Source: Ruminococcus sp. HUN007
Lineage (GTDB): Bacteria > Bacillota > Clostridia > Oscillospirales > Ruminococcaceae
Direction: 5' to 3'
Length of the DNA stretch: 64,000 bases
Assembly: GCF_000712055.1 (NCBI RefSeq)
Contig: NZ_JOOA01000002.1
Location: forward strand, 3,136,001-3,200,000
Shown: positions 26,337-36,379 of the stretch, piece by piece
Layout of the letters: each line of letters begins with the position of its first letter
How positions within the stretch are numbered: position 1 is the stretch's first letter
Position numbers and translations under genes: made by a program
The notes under the pieces: generated by a model
Database searches by the model: none
What the model saw: the letters and a program-made list of their open reading frames with translations, nothing else
Told to the model about the DNA's origin: nothing

Positions 26337-27374
26337 ATGAATAAATACAGAATAACTGCAGGGGTGGCGGCTTTACTTATGGGTATGGCATCTCCTGCAG
26401 CTTTTTTTGATGCAGATACGGTTTCGTGTGAAAAGGTGTACGATGTGCGGCTTTCAGCAGAAACTGTGGAGATCGATATTAATGATATACCGGAGAACCG
26501 TGAGGTTTTGGTGGGAATCAATATTGATAACAATCCTGGCTTTATTGGTATGGCTTTCTGGATTGAAAAAGACAGTAGACTGTCTTGTGATGATATACGT
26601 CCGTTTGAACTTAATGGGTTATTTGGTTTTAATCATTGCTTCTTTGGCAGCGGAAATGTTCTTGAAACATCAATTATACCTAACTGCTATAGTGATAACG
26701 GTGAATTATATTCTGGTAACGGACAGCTTTTTAGATTTATACTTAAATTGCCGTCTGATCTTAATCCAGGTGACTTCTTCGAAATTAAGCCGTTAATTAG
26801 GTATGATGGTGATGGCAGAATGAATCAGGCTTACTTTGGACGTGAGAACTCATTTGATTCTGTTTTTAAAGTAGATAATTTCGCTGAACCCGTATCCGGC
26901 GGAATACGAATTACCGGTCAGAAAAATGAACCAGAACCGTCAAAAGAGCCGGAACCTGAGCCGTCACCTTCACCGTCACCGGAACAGAAACCTTCAGAGC
27001 AGCCTTCAGCAAATAATAATGATCAGCCTTCATCAGGTAATAACTCTGAAAACAAGCAGGAAACTCAGGCTGTGACAGCGGCAACTTCAGAAAGTGTAAC
27101 TTCCGAATCAGTTTCTGAAAGTACGAGCGTTAGTGAAACATCCGGTGTTACAACTGTTTCAGAAAGTTCTGCTGTTACGACATCAGTTTCAGAGACAGAG
27201 GTAACTGACGAAACTGCTGCAGTATCAGAAACAACAGTAACTGAGCCGGTTACGGAAGAAAATAAGGGGAAAGGTTCAAAACTTCCATTCGCAATAGGCG
27301 GAATTGCAGTGATTTTAGCTGGTGCTGCAGCATATGCAGCCGGCAGAAAGAATAAGAAAAATAAGGAGAATTAA
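26337..27374 (+). CDS. membrane-anchored surface protein with cohesin-like domain
   Basis: Protein of 345 residues with, in order, a signal peptide (about 1-30) and a beta-sandwich of about 150 residues with cohesin-like features (GINIDNNPGFIGMAFWIEKDS ... FRFILKLPSDLNPGDFFEIKP). A Pro/Glu/Ser linker then leads to a long Ser/Thr/Glu/Val-rich stalk, a hydrophobic helix (FAIGGIAVILAGAAAYAAG) and a basic tail (RKNKKNKEN). This is an outside-facing anchored receptor layout; there is no LPXTG. ATG 26337 is preferred for its GAAAGGGA site. One base separates its stop from the next start, so both form an operon. Cohesin identity is probable, not certain; a true cohesin would bind dockerin-bearing enzymes. 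Confidence 0.7.
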   Translation: MNKYRITAGVAALLMGMASPAAFFDADTVSCEKVYDVRLSAETVEIDINDIPENREVLVGINIDNNPGFIGMAFWIEKDSRLSCDDIRPFELNGLFGFNHCFFGSGNVLETSIIPNCYSDNGELYSGNGQLFRFILKLPSDLNPGDFFEIKPLIRYDGDGRMNQAYFGRENSFDSVFKVDNFAEPVSGGIRITGQKNEPEPSKEPEPEPSPSPSPEQKPSEQPSANNNDQPSSGNNSENKQETQAVTAATSESVTSESVSESTSVSETSGVTTVSESSAVTTSVSETEVTDETAAVSETTVTEPVTEENKGKGSKLPFAIGGIAVILAGAAAYAAGRKNKKNKEN

Positions 27375-27375
27375 G

Positions 27376-30300
27376 GTGGCAGAAAAAAGACATCTTTTAA
27401 GAAGAACAGCTGCATTTATTACTGCTCTTGTTTTCATGGGCAGAGTAGCTCCGGCGGGAGTTATTATAGCAGAAGAAATCGCATCTTCTGAAATGCCGGT
27501 TACATCTGTTGTCAATACAGAGACAGAGTCTGCAGGCACAGATGCACCTGTGTCAGCTGTACAGACAGATATATTTACTCAGGCAGGGTCGGTAAGTCAG
27601 GATACTCAGGCAGATACTGCAGGAAGTCTTCCTGATGAAACAGTATATTCAGTTCAGAAGACGACTGGAAATGCTCCGGTTCCTGAAACGGTCGAAGCAG
27701 GAAGCGTGATAATTACCTCAGCATCTCTTTCGGAAACTGAGGCTCAGATCACCGGACCTGCGAACAGGCGAAATATTAAGATACGTATTAAGATAAACGG
27801 TTCATCAGCATATCGTCCTTCGCTCATACTGGAAAAATTATTTTACCAGGTAAAGCTTCTGAATTTCACGACAACCATCATGAATGTTCAGGATACTGCT
27901 GTCATTGAAGCAGAGGTTCTCGGCGAAGTTGACATGGAAGATCAGCTCTGGGAAAAGGAAAAGTACAAGAGCGGTGATCAGGTGATGTTTGATGCCGGTC
28001 TGCTTCATTATGAACTCGAAAAACTCGATAGCCATGGCAATATATGTGATATCGAACTTAAGGAATATTACGATGTAAGCGGTATATCAGGAGAGAATGC
28101 GAAGATAACACCGTATAATGATGCTGATAATGGAAAGCAGCTGCTTCCTCACGGTACAAAGATGAAGTTTGAAGCAGTGAATGGCTTTAAGCTTAACGGC
28201 AGTGTACCGTTCATACTTGAAGGCAATACAACAAGCGGTGTGTATGCAGTTGGCGGAAGGTATTATCTTATCGTAAAAAGCGGAGAGAATGAAACCAGTG
28301 CGGAAGTATCCAAAACAGTTTACCAGATAAGTACACCTGCTGTTGCCGGTCTTAAGGCTGATATAAACGGTACCGGTGCCGGCAGTTTTACAGGACGCTG
28401 GAAAGACGGCGGCGAGATCACTATTCATTATCAGGCTGAAGAATTCTATAACAGTAAGATATTTGCAGCGTCAATAGTTGACACTGCGACTGGTAAGAAG
28501 TTTCCTATGACTGTTACCGGCGACGGAAAGGATGTTACGGCAAAGCTTAAAGTTTCCGGGCTTGGTAATGAGTATACAGACGGTAAAAAGTTCAGCGTGG
28601 AGATAAAGGTTATTCCGGATGCTGTAAAGATAAATGCTCTTGTAAGTGACGGCGGAAGTGAAAAGCCGTACAGGGAGTGTGAATTCGAAACTGCAGTAAG
28701 TGATGATCAGAAAACCATGCTTATTGATCCTATTCTTTATGTGAATGGTGTAGCTGCGTATATTATTGATTCGTATGAAGCTAATGGTAAAACCGAAGCC
28801 GTTGATGCTAAGGATATCTTTGATAACAACAGATTTTACGAGCCTGTAATGGCGCCATATGATTCGAATGGGTGCGTTCATTATAAGAAAATCGTTATTG
28901 ACAGCGACAAAAATTATGGGGTTAGCTCTAATTGTATAAAACAAGGAAATAAAAATGTATATTCTATAATGAATGCATTTTATATGGCACTTATGGATAT
29001 TAAGGCACAAGATGGGATAAACTTTACTGTTCTGTACACTAGAATTCAAAATGATAAAGAACCATATCAGGACACTTTTTCAAATAATAGTAGTTGTAGA
29101 TTCAATTTATTAAATGATTTTGATCAGGAATTAAATGCAGTTCACATCACCTCCATCCTCTACTACGACAACAATGAATTCCACAACATGCTCACCGACC
29201 CTATCTACTACTACGTAGACAAGCATGCACCGGAATTAAGTATGGCGGATGAGATGGGTAAGGAATTTTCCGGGGAGCTCTGGGCTAAGGATGAGTATGA
29301 ATTTGTGATTCGTACTGATGATGCGGAGTATTTCAAGGAAGATCCTGCTGCGGGTGAAGAAGTAAATGAGGTTTACAGGAATATAAGCGGGTCCTCTTCT
29401 CCTGTTACTGAGATCAGGGTCGGCGGTAGCGTTTTAAAGAAGAAGGACGGTAAGTGGACTGAGACAAAGGGTGCTGAGGATCAGCCTTATTCTGTGTCTG
29501 TTGTACAGACGGATGAGAACAGATTCAGGGTCAGAGTACGTCTTGATTCTGATGACAGATCTGTCGAAAAGGAGCTTCCTGTGAGCGTGGCGGACAGCTG
29601 CGGGAACAGGAGTGCGGAAAAGTCACTTAAGATCAGATATGAAAGAGTTGCGCCTGAGGTAACTTCGCTGAAACTTGAAAATGCGGTTGTGTATGATCAT
29701 CCTGTTACGGGAAAGACTGCAGGTGTCGGCCTTGCAGCGCGCGGTACGCATCCTGACAAGGCATACCTTGAGGTTGAGGTGAAGGAAGATGGTTCCGGTC
29801 CGGAGACGGTCGTTCTTGAAAGTAAGACTGTACTCGGCGGCATTAAGATCTTTTCAGTGAAATCCCTTATGGATGCCCCTGAGAGCAGATTTGAAAAGAA
29901 GGACGGTGTGTACAGGTTCCGCATACCTGTGCCTGCTTCTGCAAATGCGTCCACGGATATATCTGTAAGCGTTGAGGACTTTGCGGGCAACAGCGGAACT
30001 TATGTGTACAACGGCGGTGATGCTCCTCTTGCAGAAAACGAAAAGGGTGCAGTAGTCGTGTTCGATGCGACTGCTCCGTCTGCGGATCTTTCAGTTTCGG
30101 GTACACCGGACTACACAGATCCGAAGCAGAGAAAATGGTATGCTGAAATACCTGAGTTTACGGTAAAGGCCGGAGATGAAAAGGCTGAAGTCGAATCAGG
30201 ACTCCGTTTTCTTGATCTGGATGTAAACGGAAAAACTTTCAGGACTGAAGATCTTTCCGGCAGAGATATCAGTGAATTCGTTATTGAAGGCGAAATGAAC

Positions 30301-33300
30301 GGGAACGTGACCGACATCTATCTTAAGGCTTTCTCATCCGACAGCAGCGAAAGAGTAAAGATTGCTTCAGCGGACCTTGCAGTAACGGACGGTGAGCTCA
30401 GGGTAACTGCGAAGGCAGTTGACGGTGCCGGAAATGAAAGTGAGGCTGTCTCATCAGCAGTTTATATAGATGCTGACACGCCGCAGTCTGACAAGGTATT
30501 TTACCTTGAAAGCGAGAATGACAACTACCGTTCGTTCGGTACTTTCCTTAACCACAGTGCATCGGTTACAGTTGACGTAAAGGAGCCGGAAGGACGTCCT
30601 TCTTCGGGCCTTAAGAGTGCTGAACTCTTCTTCGGCGGAAAGACGTACAGGTACACATTTGCATCGGAGAAATCTTCAAAGGCGGTGTTCATGATACCGT
30701 TTGACAACTCCGTACCGAACGCATTCAGCGGAAGTGCGTCAGTCAGGGTAACAGACAACGCGGGAAATACATTTACGTCTGAAAAACTTCTGTCACCTTC
30801 GGGCAGCAGTGATATTGTTTTTGAAAACATTCCTCCGGCAGCAGGAGAGATCACTCCGGCAGTAAAAGCCAAGTATACCGTGTATACCGGCGGTGAAAAG
30901 ACTGAGTGGTTCGACTCTGACACAGCGTTTACGATGACTGTGGATGACAGTGCAGACGGAAAGAGCTATTCGGGACTTAAAAAGACTGAAATAAGCATCA
31001 ATGGTAAGTATGTGGTAACTGATGACCTCAGAAACGAAAAGAAAGTCACACCTGAAAAGGAATACCGTTTCAGCACAGCTGATATAAATGACGAAAAAAG
31101 CGAGTCATACATTATCGCTGTACACACCGAGGACAATGCAGGAAACAGGGCGGATACCACCAAAACAGTAAGCGTTGACAGAACTGTTCCGGTCATAAAG
31201 GACATTGAGATCGACGGTGCAGGATCAGTTCCTTCCGTTCTTTCAAAGGGCGTTCTGGTGGCACCTTTCGGATATTTCTTCCGTGACAGTGTAAAGCTTA
31301 ACGTTTACGCTGTGGATGAAAACGTAAGCTCCGGACTCGGATCGATCGAACTTGATTTCTACGATCCGTACGGAACAAGACTTGAACGTGTCAGCGTATC
31401 GGGACAGAATCTTAAATTGGAAAACGGAGTCTACAGTGCGGAATTCACCGTGCCGGAAGGCTTCAGGGGATATATCACCGCAGGTGCTGAGGACAATGTC
31501 GGTCATGAGTCGGAACTGTACAGACCGGAGGGTTTCATAACAGAAAACGAGGAGCGCCACAGTGCCACGTCTTCATTAAGCATCACTCTTCCGGATACTG
31601 AGCATCGCGACAGAAACGGCCTTTCGCTGTACAGCAGCGATATAAACGCAGTGATAAATGCGGAGGACAGCTTCTCAGGTATTCGTTCATTTGAATGGCA
31701 CACCGATGAATACGGTGCTGACAAGTGGAAAAGCATAAACGTTCAGAAAGACGGTGAGATCACCGGAGACGAGCTGAATGATATGAACGTCACAAAGAAG
31801 GAGAGCAACCTTGTTCTCGCCTTCGACGGACGCACACAGCTTTCGCAGGATAAAAACTCAGGAAAGTTCCGCGTGAAGATGACCGACAATACCGGCCACG
31901 GATCGGAGACTGAAAAGGACTTCAGCATCGACAAGAAGGCTCCTGTGGTTTCCGTAAGCTTTGAAAATACGGAATCAGATGCGGATTCAGGCATCTACAG
32001 TGCGTCAAGAACAGCCGTTGTAAGCGTAAACGAGCGAAACTTCGATCCTGAAAGGATAAGCGTTACAGCTGACGGAAACGAAAGCGGAGTAAGCTTCGGA
32101 AACTGGTCTCTTGCGTCTGGTGCCGAGGGAACTGACAGTGCGGTTTACCGTATGCCGGTCACTTTCTCAGGTGACGGTTCCTACACGCTTAAGGCGGAAG
32201 GCACGGACATGTGCGACAACAAGTCCGAAACCTACACGTCAGAAAACTTCGTTATCGACAGGACAGCTCCGGTAATGGAAGTAAGCTCATCCGGCGCTGA
32301 ACTCGTAAACGGAAAGTACTACGCCGGCGCAAGGAATCTTACAGTTACAATAACAGAGCATAATTTCGACGTTTCAAGAATAAAGATAAACGGTACGAAA
32401 AACGGCAGTGCAGCTGGGTTCCCGGAAGCAAAGTTCAGTACTTCAGGTGATGTTCACACTGCAGTTCTTGAATTTGCAGATGACGGCGACTACACGGTAA
32501 GCATTGAAGGTATGGATGCTGCGGGTAACCCCTTCGAGGGATATTCCGACAGCTTTACGGTGGATGCATCTGCTCCTGAGATAAGCTTCGAGGGCGCAGC
32601 CGACAAGTCTGCCAACAGGGATGAAGTTACACTGGATGCATTTATACACGATGCAAATATCAGTGAAAAGAATATCACGGTATCTCTCATCGGTTCAAAG
32701 CGCGGTGATCTGTCAGCCACAGCAGGAGTGCTCGCTCCGGATGAGGAAGGATATCACTTCACATTTACAGATTTCCCGGAGGAACAGAGCATTGATGATA
32801 TCTACACAGCATCCGTTACAGCAACCGATGCAGCCGGTAACGTAAGTGAGAAAACAATTACTTTCTCGGTGAACAGATTCGGCTCGAACTACTATTTCGA
32901 CAAGGCGTCGCTTGCGGCAGCGGGAAAATATATTAAGGAACCTATCGACATCATCCTCCACGAGATCAACGTTGACCCGCTTGACATGGAAAAGACCATG
33001 GTAAATGTCATGAGGGACGGAAACGTGAAGACTCTTGAAAAAGACAGGGACTACACGCTTGAAGTCACAGGCGGTGACGGAAGCTGGTGTGAGTACTGCT
33101 ACGACATCAAGGCGTCAAATTTCCACGACGATGCCGCTTACCATGTAGTAGTTATGACAGAGGATGCAGCCGGAAACCAGAACGCCAACTTTATGGACGG
33201 CAAGAAGGCTGAATTCAAATTCGGTGTTGACGGAACGCCTCCTAAATGCATTCCGATAAACATCGAAAACGGATGCGCAATGCGTGCCGACAGGGTGAAG

Positions 33301-33642
33301 GTAGACCTTGTATGCGAGGACAACATCCTGCTCGATAACCTTGACGTATTCGTAAACGACGTGCATGCTGAGGAAAAATACGAAAGAGGAAGCACGAAGT
33401 ATTCCTTTACTCTTCTCAGCTCCGACGAGCCGCAGACAGTAAAGATCAATCTTACTGACGTTGCCGGAAACGAGACGAACATGGTCATCGACAACATACT
33501 CATTTCAACAAGCTACCTGAAGGTAGCACTGCGTTCACCATGGCTGAAAGCAGCAGCCGGCCTGCTCGCCATCGGCGGCGGTGCCTGCGGTGTGATGAAG
33601 TACAGAAAGAAAAAAGAAAGAAAAGCCCGCTACGGCGGCTAA
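27376..33642 (+). CDS. giant anchored surface protein with Ig-like repeats
   Basis: Protein of about 2,088 residues. A signal peptide (RRTAAFITALVFMGRVAPAG) is followed by a Ser/Thr-rich stretch and many bacterial Ig-like units. Examples are DKKAPVVSVSFENTESD, DRTAPVMEVSSSGAELV and DASAPEISFEGAADKS, each introduced by a D-x-x-A-P strand. The end is a hydrophobic helix (WLKAAAGLLAIGGGACGVM) and a basic tail. GTG 27376 is chosen for the AAGGAG seven bases ahead. It is coupled to the cohesin-like gene and probably acts as a long adhesin or scaffold stalk. Codon use changes abruptly near 28.7-29.2 kb. The stop codon begins repeat B4. Confidence 0.78.
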   Translation: MAEKRHLLRRTAAFITALVFMGRVAPAGVIIAEEIASSEMPVTSVVNTETESAGTDAPVSAVQTDIFTQAGSVSQDTQADTAGSLPDETVYSVQKTTGNAPVPETVEAGSVIITSASLSETEAQITGPANRRNIKIRIKINGSSAYRPSLILEKLFYQVKLLNFTTTIMNVQDTAVIEAEVLGEVDMEDQLWEKEKYKSGDQVMFDAGLLHYELEKLDSHGNICDIELKEYYDVSGISGENAKITPYNDADNGKQLLPHGTKMKFEAVNGFKLNGSVPFILEGNTTSGVYAVGGRYYLIVKSGENETSAEVSKTVYQISTPAVAGLKADINGTGAGSFTGRWKDGGEITIHYQAEEFYNSKIFAASIVDTATGKKFPMTVTGDGKDVTAKLKVSGLGNEYTDGKKFSVEIKVIPDAVKINALVSDGGSEKPYRECEFETAVSDDQKTMLIDPILYVNGVAAYIIDSYEANGKTEAVDAKDIFDNNRFYEPVMAPYDSNGCVHYKKIVIDSDKNYGVSSNCIKQGNKNVYSIMNAFYMALMDIKAQDGINFTVLYTRIQNDKEPYQDTFSNNSSCRFNLLNDFDQELNAVHITSILYYDNNEFHNMLTDPIYYYVDKHAPELSMADEMGKEFSGELWAKDEYEFVIRTDDAEYFKEDPAAGEEVNEVYRNISGSSSPVTEIRVGGSVLKKKDGKWTETKGAEDQPYSVSVVQTDENRFRVRVRLDSDDRSVEKELPVSVADSCGNRSAEKSLKIRYERVAPEVTSLKLENAVVYDHPVTGKTAGVGLAARGTHPDKAYLEVEVKEDGSGPETVVLESKTVLGGIKIFSVKSLMDAPESRFEKKDGVYRFRIPVPASANASTDISVSVEDFAGNSGTYVYNGGDAPLAENEKGAVVVFDATAPSADLSVSGTPDYTDPKQRKWYAEIPEFTVKAGDEKAEVESGLRFLDLDVNGKTFRTEDLSGRDISEFVIEGEMNGNVTDIYLKAFSSDSSERVKIASADLAVTDGELRVTAKAVDGAGNESEAVSSAVYIDADTPQSDKVFYLESENDNYRSFGTFLNHSASVTVDVKEPEGRPSSGLKSAELFFGGKTYRYTFASEKSSKAVFMIPFDNSVPNAFSGSASVRVTDNAGNTFTSEKLLSPSGSSDIVFENIPPAAGEITPAVKAKYTVYTGGEKTEWFDSDTAFTMTVDDSADGKSYSGLKKTEISINGKYVVTDDLRNEKKVTPEKEYRFSTADINDEKSESYIIAVHTEDNAGNRADTTKTVSVDRTVPVIKDIEIDGAGSVPSVLSKGVLVAPFGYFFRDSVKLNVYAVDENVSSGLGSIELDFYDPYGTRLERVSVSGQNLKLENGVYSAEFTVPEGFRGYITAGAEDNVGHESELYRPEGFITENEERHSATSSLSITLPDTEHRDRNGLSLYSSDINAVINAEDSFSGIRSFEWHTDEYGADKWKSINVQKDGEITGDELNDMNVTKKESNLVLAFDGRTQLSQDKNSGKFRVKMTDNTGHGSETEKDFSIDKKAPVVSVSFENTESDADSGIYSASRTAVVSVNERNFDPERISVTADGNESGVSFGNWSLASGAEGTDSAVYRMPVTFSGDGSYTLKAEGTDMCDNKSETYTSENFVIDRTAPVMEVSSSGAELVNGKYYAGARNLTVTITEHNFDVSRIKINGTKNGSAAGFPEAKFSTSGDVHTAVLEFADDGDYTVSIEGMDAAGNPFEGYSDSFTVDASAPEISFEGAADKSANRDEVTLDAFIHDANISEKNITVSLIGSKRGDLSATAGVLAPDEEGYHFTFTDFPEEQSIDDIYTASVTATDAAGNVSEKTITFSVNRFGSNYYFDKASLAAAGKYIKEPIDIILHEINVDPLDMEKTMVNVMRDGNVKTLEKDRDYTLEVTGGDGSWCEYCYDIKASNFHDDAAYHVVVMTEDAAGNQNANFMDGKKAEFKFGVDGTPPKCIPINIENGCAMRADRVKVDLVCEDNILLDNLDVFVNDVHAEEKYERGSTKYSFTLLSSDEPQTVKINLTDVAGNETNMVIDNILISTSYLKVALRSPWLKAAAGLLAIGGGACGVMKYRKKKERKARYGG

Positions 33643-33699
33643 AAGGTATGCCTTCGGCATGCTATAGAAAAACCGGACACCTTTACAGGCGTCCGGTTT
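33641..33699. repeat. family B double-hairpin repeat, copy B4
   Basis: AAAAGGTATGCCTTCGGCATGC, spacer CTATAGAAA, then AACCGGACAC...GCGTCCGGTTTG. It is the terminator of the giant surface gene and lies eight bases from the group II intron start. Confidence 0.9.
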
Positions 33700-34833
33700 G
33701 TTCATTGTGCGCTCGGCAGCGCACGTTTCTAAAGGGTGAAAGTCCCTAATCCGCCCGACAGTGGGAAGGATACAGCCAAAGTCAAGGGTGTCCATCGTGA
33801 GGTGGAATCTGAAGGAAGACGGCGGCAAAACTCTGGTCTGACGAACAGAAATCACATATAGGCTATGAATGAGGGCAAGACTGCAATGCAAGTCAAAGCC
33901 CAATAACTGTACGGAATCAAACATAGTAAATGTGGCAGATATATGGAGCGAAAGAAACGTGTGATACCCGAGGAGGTCTTACCAGTGGGCGGAAACAGAG
34001 TAAGAAACCCATAGTAACAACGAATGGTAAGAAGTCAGCAGAGGTCATATGTACTGCGGTAGTTGCAAATACCGTGGGAAGGACTGAACTTTAGGAGGTG
34101 TTAGTAAATGAATGTAACTGGAAATGAGGACAATTGCAGAAAACTTCGGAAAGAAGACCATGTACAAAGAGTATCTGCGGAACAGAAAGGGTATGTACAG
34201 GAGCATACGAATAGAAGGATTACTGAAAACAACAACACCGATGCAAACATTCAAACGGACAATTTGCTTGAAGAGATATTACATCGCGAGAACATGAACA
34301 AAGCGTTTAAACGAGTAAAATCAAACAAAGGAGCAGGCGGAATCGACGGGATGGGAGTGGAGGAACTTCTGCCATATCTCAAAGAGAACGGTGCAGACTT
34401 AATCAGGCAAATTAAAGAGGGAAAGTATAAACCCAACCCTGTCCGGAGAGTAGAAATACCAAAAGAAGAAAAGGGTAAGGTCAGAAAGCTTGGAATACCA
34501 ACGGTAGTAGACCGTGTAGTACAACAAGCGATAACAATGAAGCTGAACCCAATCTTCGAGAAGCAGTTTTCTGACAATAGTTTTGGTTTTAGACCACGAA
34601 GAAATCAACATGATGCGCTTAGGAGATGTAAAGAATACGCAGATGATGGATATGTATATGTGATTGATATGGATTTGGAAAAGTTCTTTGACACAGTATG
34701 TCAGAGCAAGCTGATAGAAATACTATCCAGAACAATCAAGGACGGAAGAGTAATCTCCCTGATACATAAATATCTGAACTCAGGCGTTCTCGAGAATGGA
34801 ATAATAGTGGACACACCAAACGGAGTACCGCAA

Positions 34834-34865
34834 GGTGGATTATGCAAAGCTTCGCATAATCCACC
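34834..34865. repeat. 32-bp near-perfect palindrome at the left intron/RIT junction
   Basis: GGTGGATTATGCAAAG is followed directly by CTTCGCATAATCCACC, its reverse complement with one mismatch. The arm joins target sequence (GGTGGA) to element end (TTATGCAAAG), so the junction itself is duplicated in inverted form. Confidence 0.85.
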
Positions 34866-34947
34866 TTATGCAAAGAAAGTTGTTATGCTAAGTAACACAT
34901 CATAGAGCACGAATTTTCGTAATTTGCTATTGCACAACTTTGCATAA
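34866..34947. repeat. left RIT end: inverted pair of 10-bp sites
   Basis: TTATGCAAAG (34866-34875) and CTTTGCATAA (34938-34947) face each other over 62 bases. They are likely recombinase-binding sites. TGAGTT-CAC-AACTCA (34965-34979) follows, just ahead of the first gene. Confidence 0.75.
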
Positions 34948-35003
34948 TATCCGAGAATATATAATGAGTTCACAACTCAAAAATATATTTTCGGAGGTAA
35001 ACT

Positions 35004-36239
35004 ATGAATCAAAAGCTATTATCTGACTTGGTTTCAGATTTGGAACAGGAACTTTTACGTCTTGGTTATACGGAAGGCAGCATGTGCTTCTATCGAAGAA
35101 GATGGAAGCAGCTGATAAATTATGCTGAAGAGCATAATGAAGAATACTTTACTGAACAACTTGGAATCGCTTTTCTCAAAGATAAATTTGGAATAGCTCA
35201 AGATGATTTTGCCAAAGTACTTCCTCAAAAAGAAACTCAGGAAATACGCGTTATTCGTATGATAGGCGATTTTCAAATACATCATGCGGTACTTCGACGT
35301 TACATGAAGCATAAAGAAATCCTTACAGACCCGGTATTTGTTGAAGCCAGAGTGAAATTTAAGGATTTCTGTATTGAAAAAGGCTATTCCAAAGTTACAA
35401 TCGGACATTACGTTAAGCAGTCAGCATACATGATGGATTACCTGTCTGCAAATGAAATAAGTGATTTTAATGACGTAACTATAGATATCATCTTTGCATA
35501 TATACGTACTCTTGCGGGATTTACTTACAAAACAATTGAACAGAATATGTGTTCACTAAGAGCTTTCTTCAGATTTCTTTATCAAAATGAAATGATAAAC
35601 CATGATCTGGCAAGTGAAATGCCAATGATCAAGGCGCGTAAGCAGACAAATATTCCTTCAGTATGGACACATGATGAATTGAAAAAACTTATCGGAGCAA
35701 TTGATCGTGGAAATCCGAAAGGAAAACGAGATTATGCAATTATTCTTATTGCCTGCCGGCTTGGTTTAAGATGCAAGGACATTAAAGAGCTTCGGTTTGA
35801 AAACTTTAACTGGTCAGAAAAAAAGCTCTGTTTTACTCAGTCTAAAACCAAACAGCCAATGGAATTGCCTCTTGTTCCGGATGTCGGATGGGCTGTAATT
35901 GATTATCTTAAATATGGAAGGCCTAAGGTGGACAGTCCGTATATTTTTGTGCGTCATCTTGCACCGTTTCTGCCTTTTTCAGATGAAGATCATCTTAATC
36001 AGTTAATCAAAACCTATATGATTAAGGCTCATATTTCAACAGCAAACAAGCATAGAGGTATGCATAGTTTAAGGCATACTATGGCAAGTGTACTTCTTGA
36101 AAAAGAAACACCTCTTCCGGTGATTTCAGATATCATAGGTCACATAGATACAAATTCTACTGCCGTTTATCTTAAAGTTGATATGAAGCAGCTCTCTGAA
36201 TGTCCATTGGATTTTGAGGAGGCGATTGATCTTGGCTGA
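35004..36239 (+). CDS. ritA: tyrosine recombinase 1 of the RIT element
   Basis: Protein of 411 residues. The N-terminal SAM-like core-binding domain is followed by the catalytic domain with the first Arg in RLGLRCKDIKEL, the HSLRHT box, GHIDTNST and the nucleophile Tyr in TAVYLKVD. The set R-H-R-H/Y looks complete. ATG 35004 has CGGAGGT ahead. The stop overlaps the region of the TTG start of the second recombinase, as in other RIT operons. It would cut and rejoin DNA with its two partners. Confidence 0.9.
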   Translation: MNQKLLSDLVSDLEQELLRLGYTEGSMCFYRRRWKQLINYAEEHNEEYFTEQLGIAFLKDKFGIAQDDFAKVLPQKETQEIRVIRMIGDFQIHHAVLRRYMKHKEILTDPVFVEARVKFKDFCIEKGYSKVTIGHYVKQSAYMMDYLSANEISDFNDVTIDIIFAYIRTLAGFTYKTIEQNMCSLRAFFRFLYQNEMINHDLASEMPMIKARKQTNIPSVWTHDELKKLIGAIDRGNPKGKRDYAIILIACRLGLRCKDIKELRFENFNWSEKKLCFTQSKTKQPMELPLVPDVGWAVIDYLKYGRPKVDSPYIFVRHLAPFLPFSDEDHLNQLIKTYMIKAHISTANKHRGMHSLRHTMASVLLEKETPLPVISDIIGHIDTNSTAVYLKVDMKQLSECPLDFEEAIDLG

Positions 36240-36375
36240 AAATGAATTTTCCGGACCATTTGCTAAAGAAATGAGCGATTTCGTTGAATTAAAGATGGCG
36301 CTTGGTTACAAATACACTACCGAAAGAGGCATATTAAAACGTTTCGGAAGCTTTCTTTCATCAGAATACGATGAT

Positions 36376-36379
36376 TTAG
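36376..36379. repeat. 4-bp target duplication of the IS5-type element
   Basis: TTAG at 36376-36379 is repeated at 37604-37607. It matches the YTAR target rule of the IS5 group. Confidence 0.9.

Noticed and set aside
33707..33724. GTGCGC-TCGGCA-GCGCAC hairpin after B4 as a family A second hairpin
   Set aside because: It is the 5' end of the group II intron, which normally starts GTGYG; the resemblance to family A is chance.
33540..33749. Open frame across repeat B4, and the recurring peptide GMPSACYR-TG
   Set aside because: The peptide is just the translation of the family B repeat and has no start or coding context of its own.
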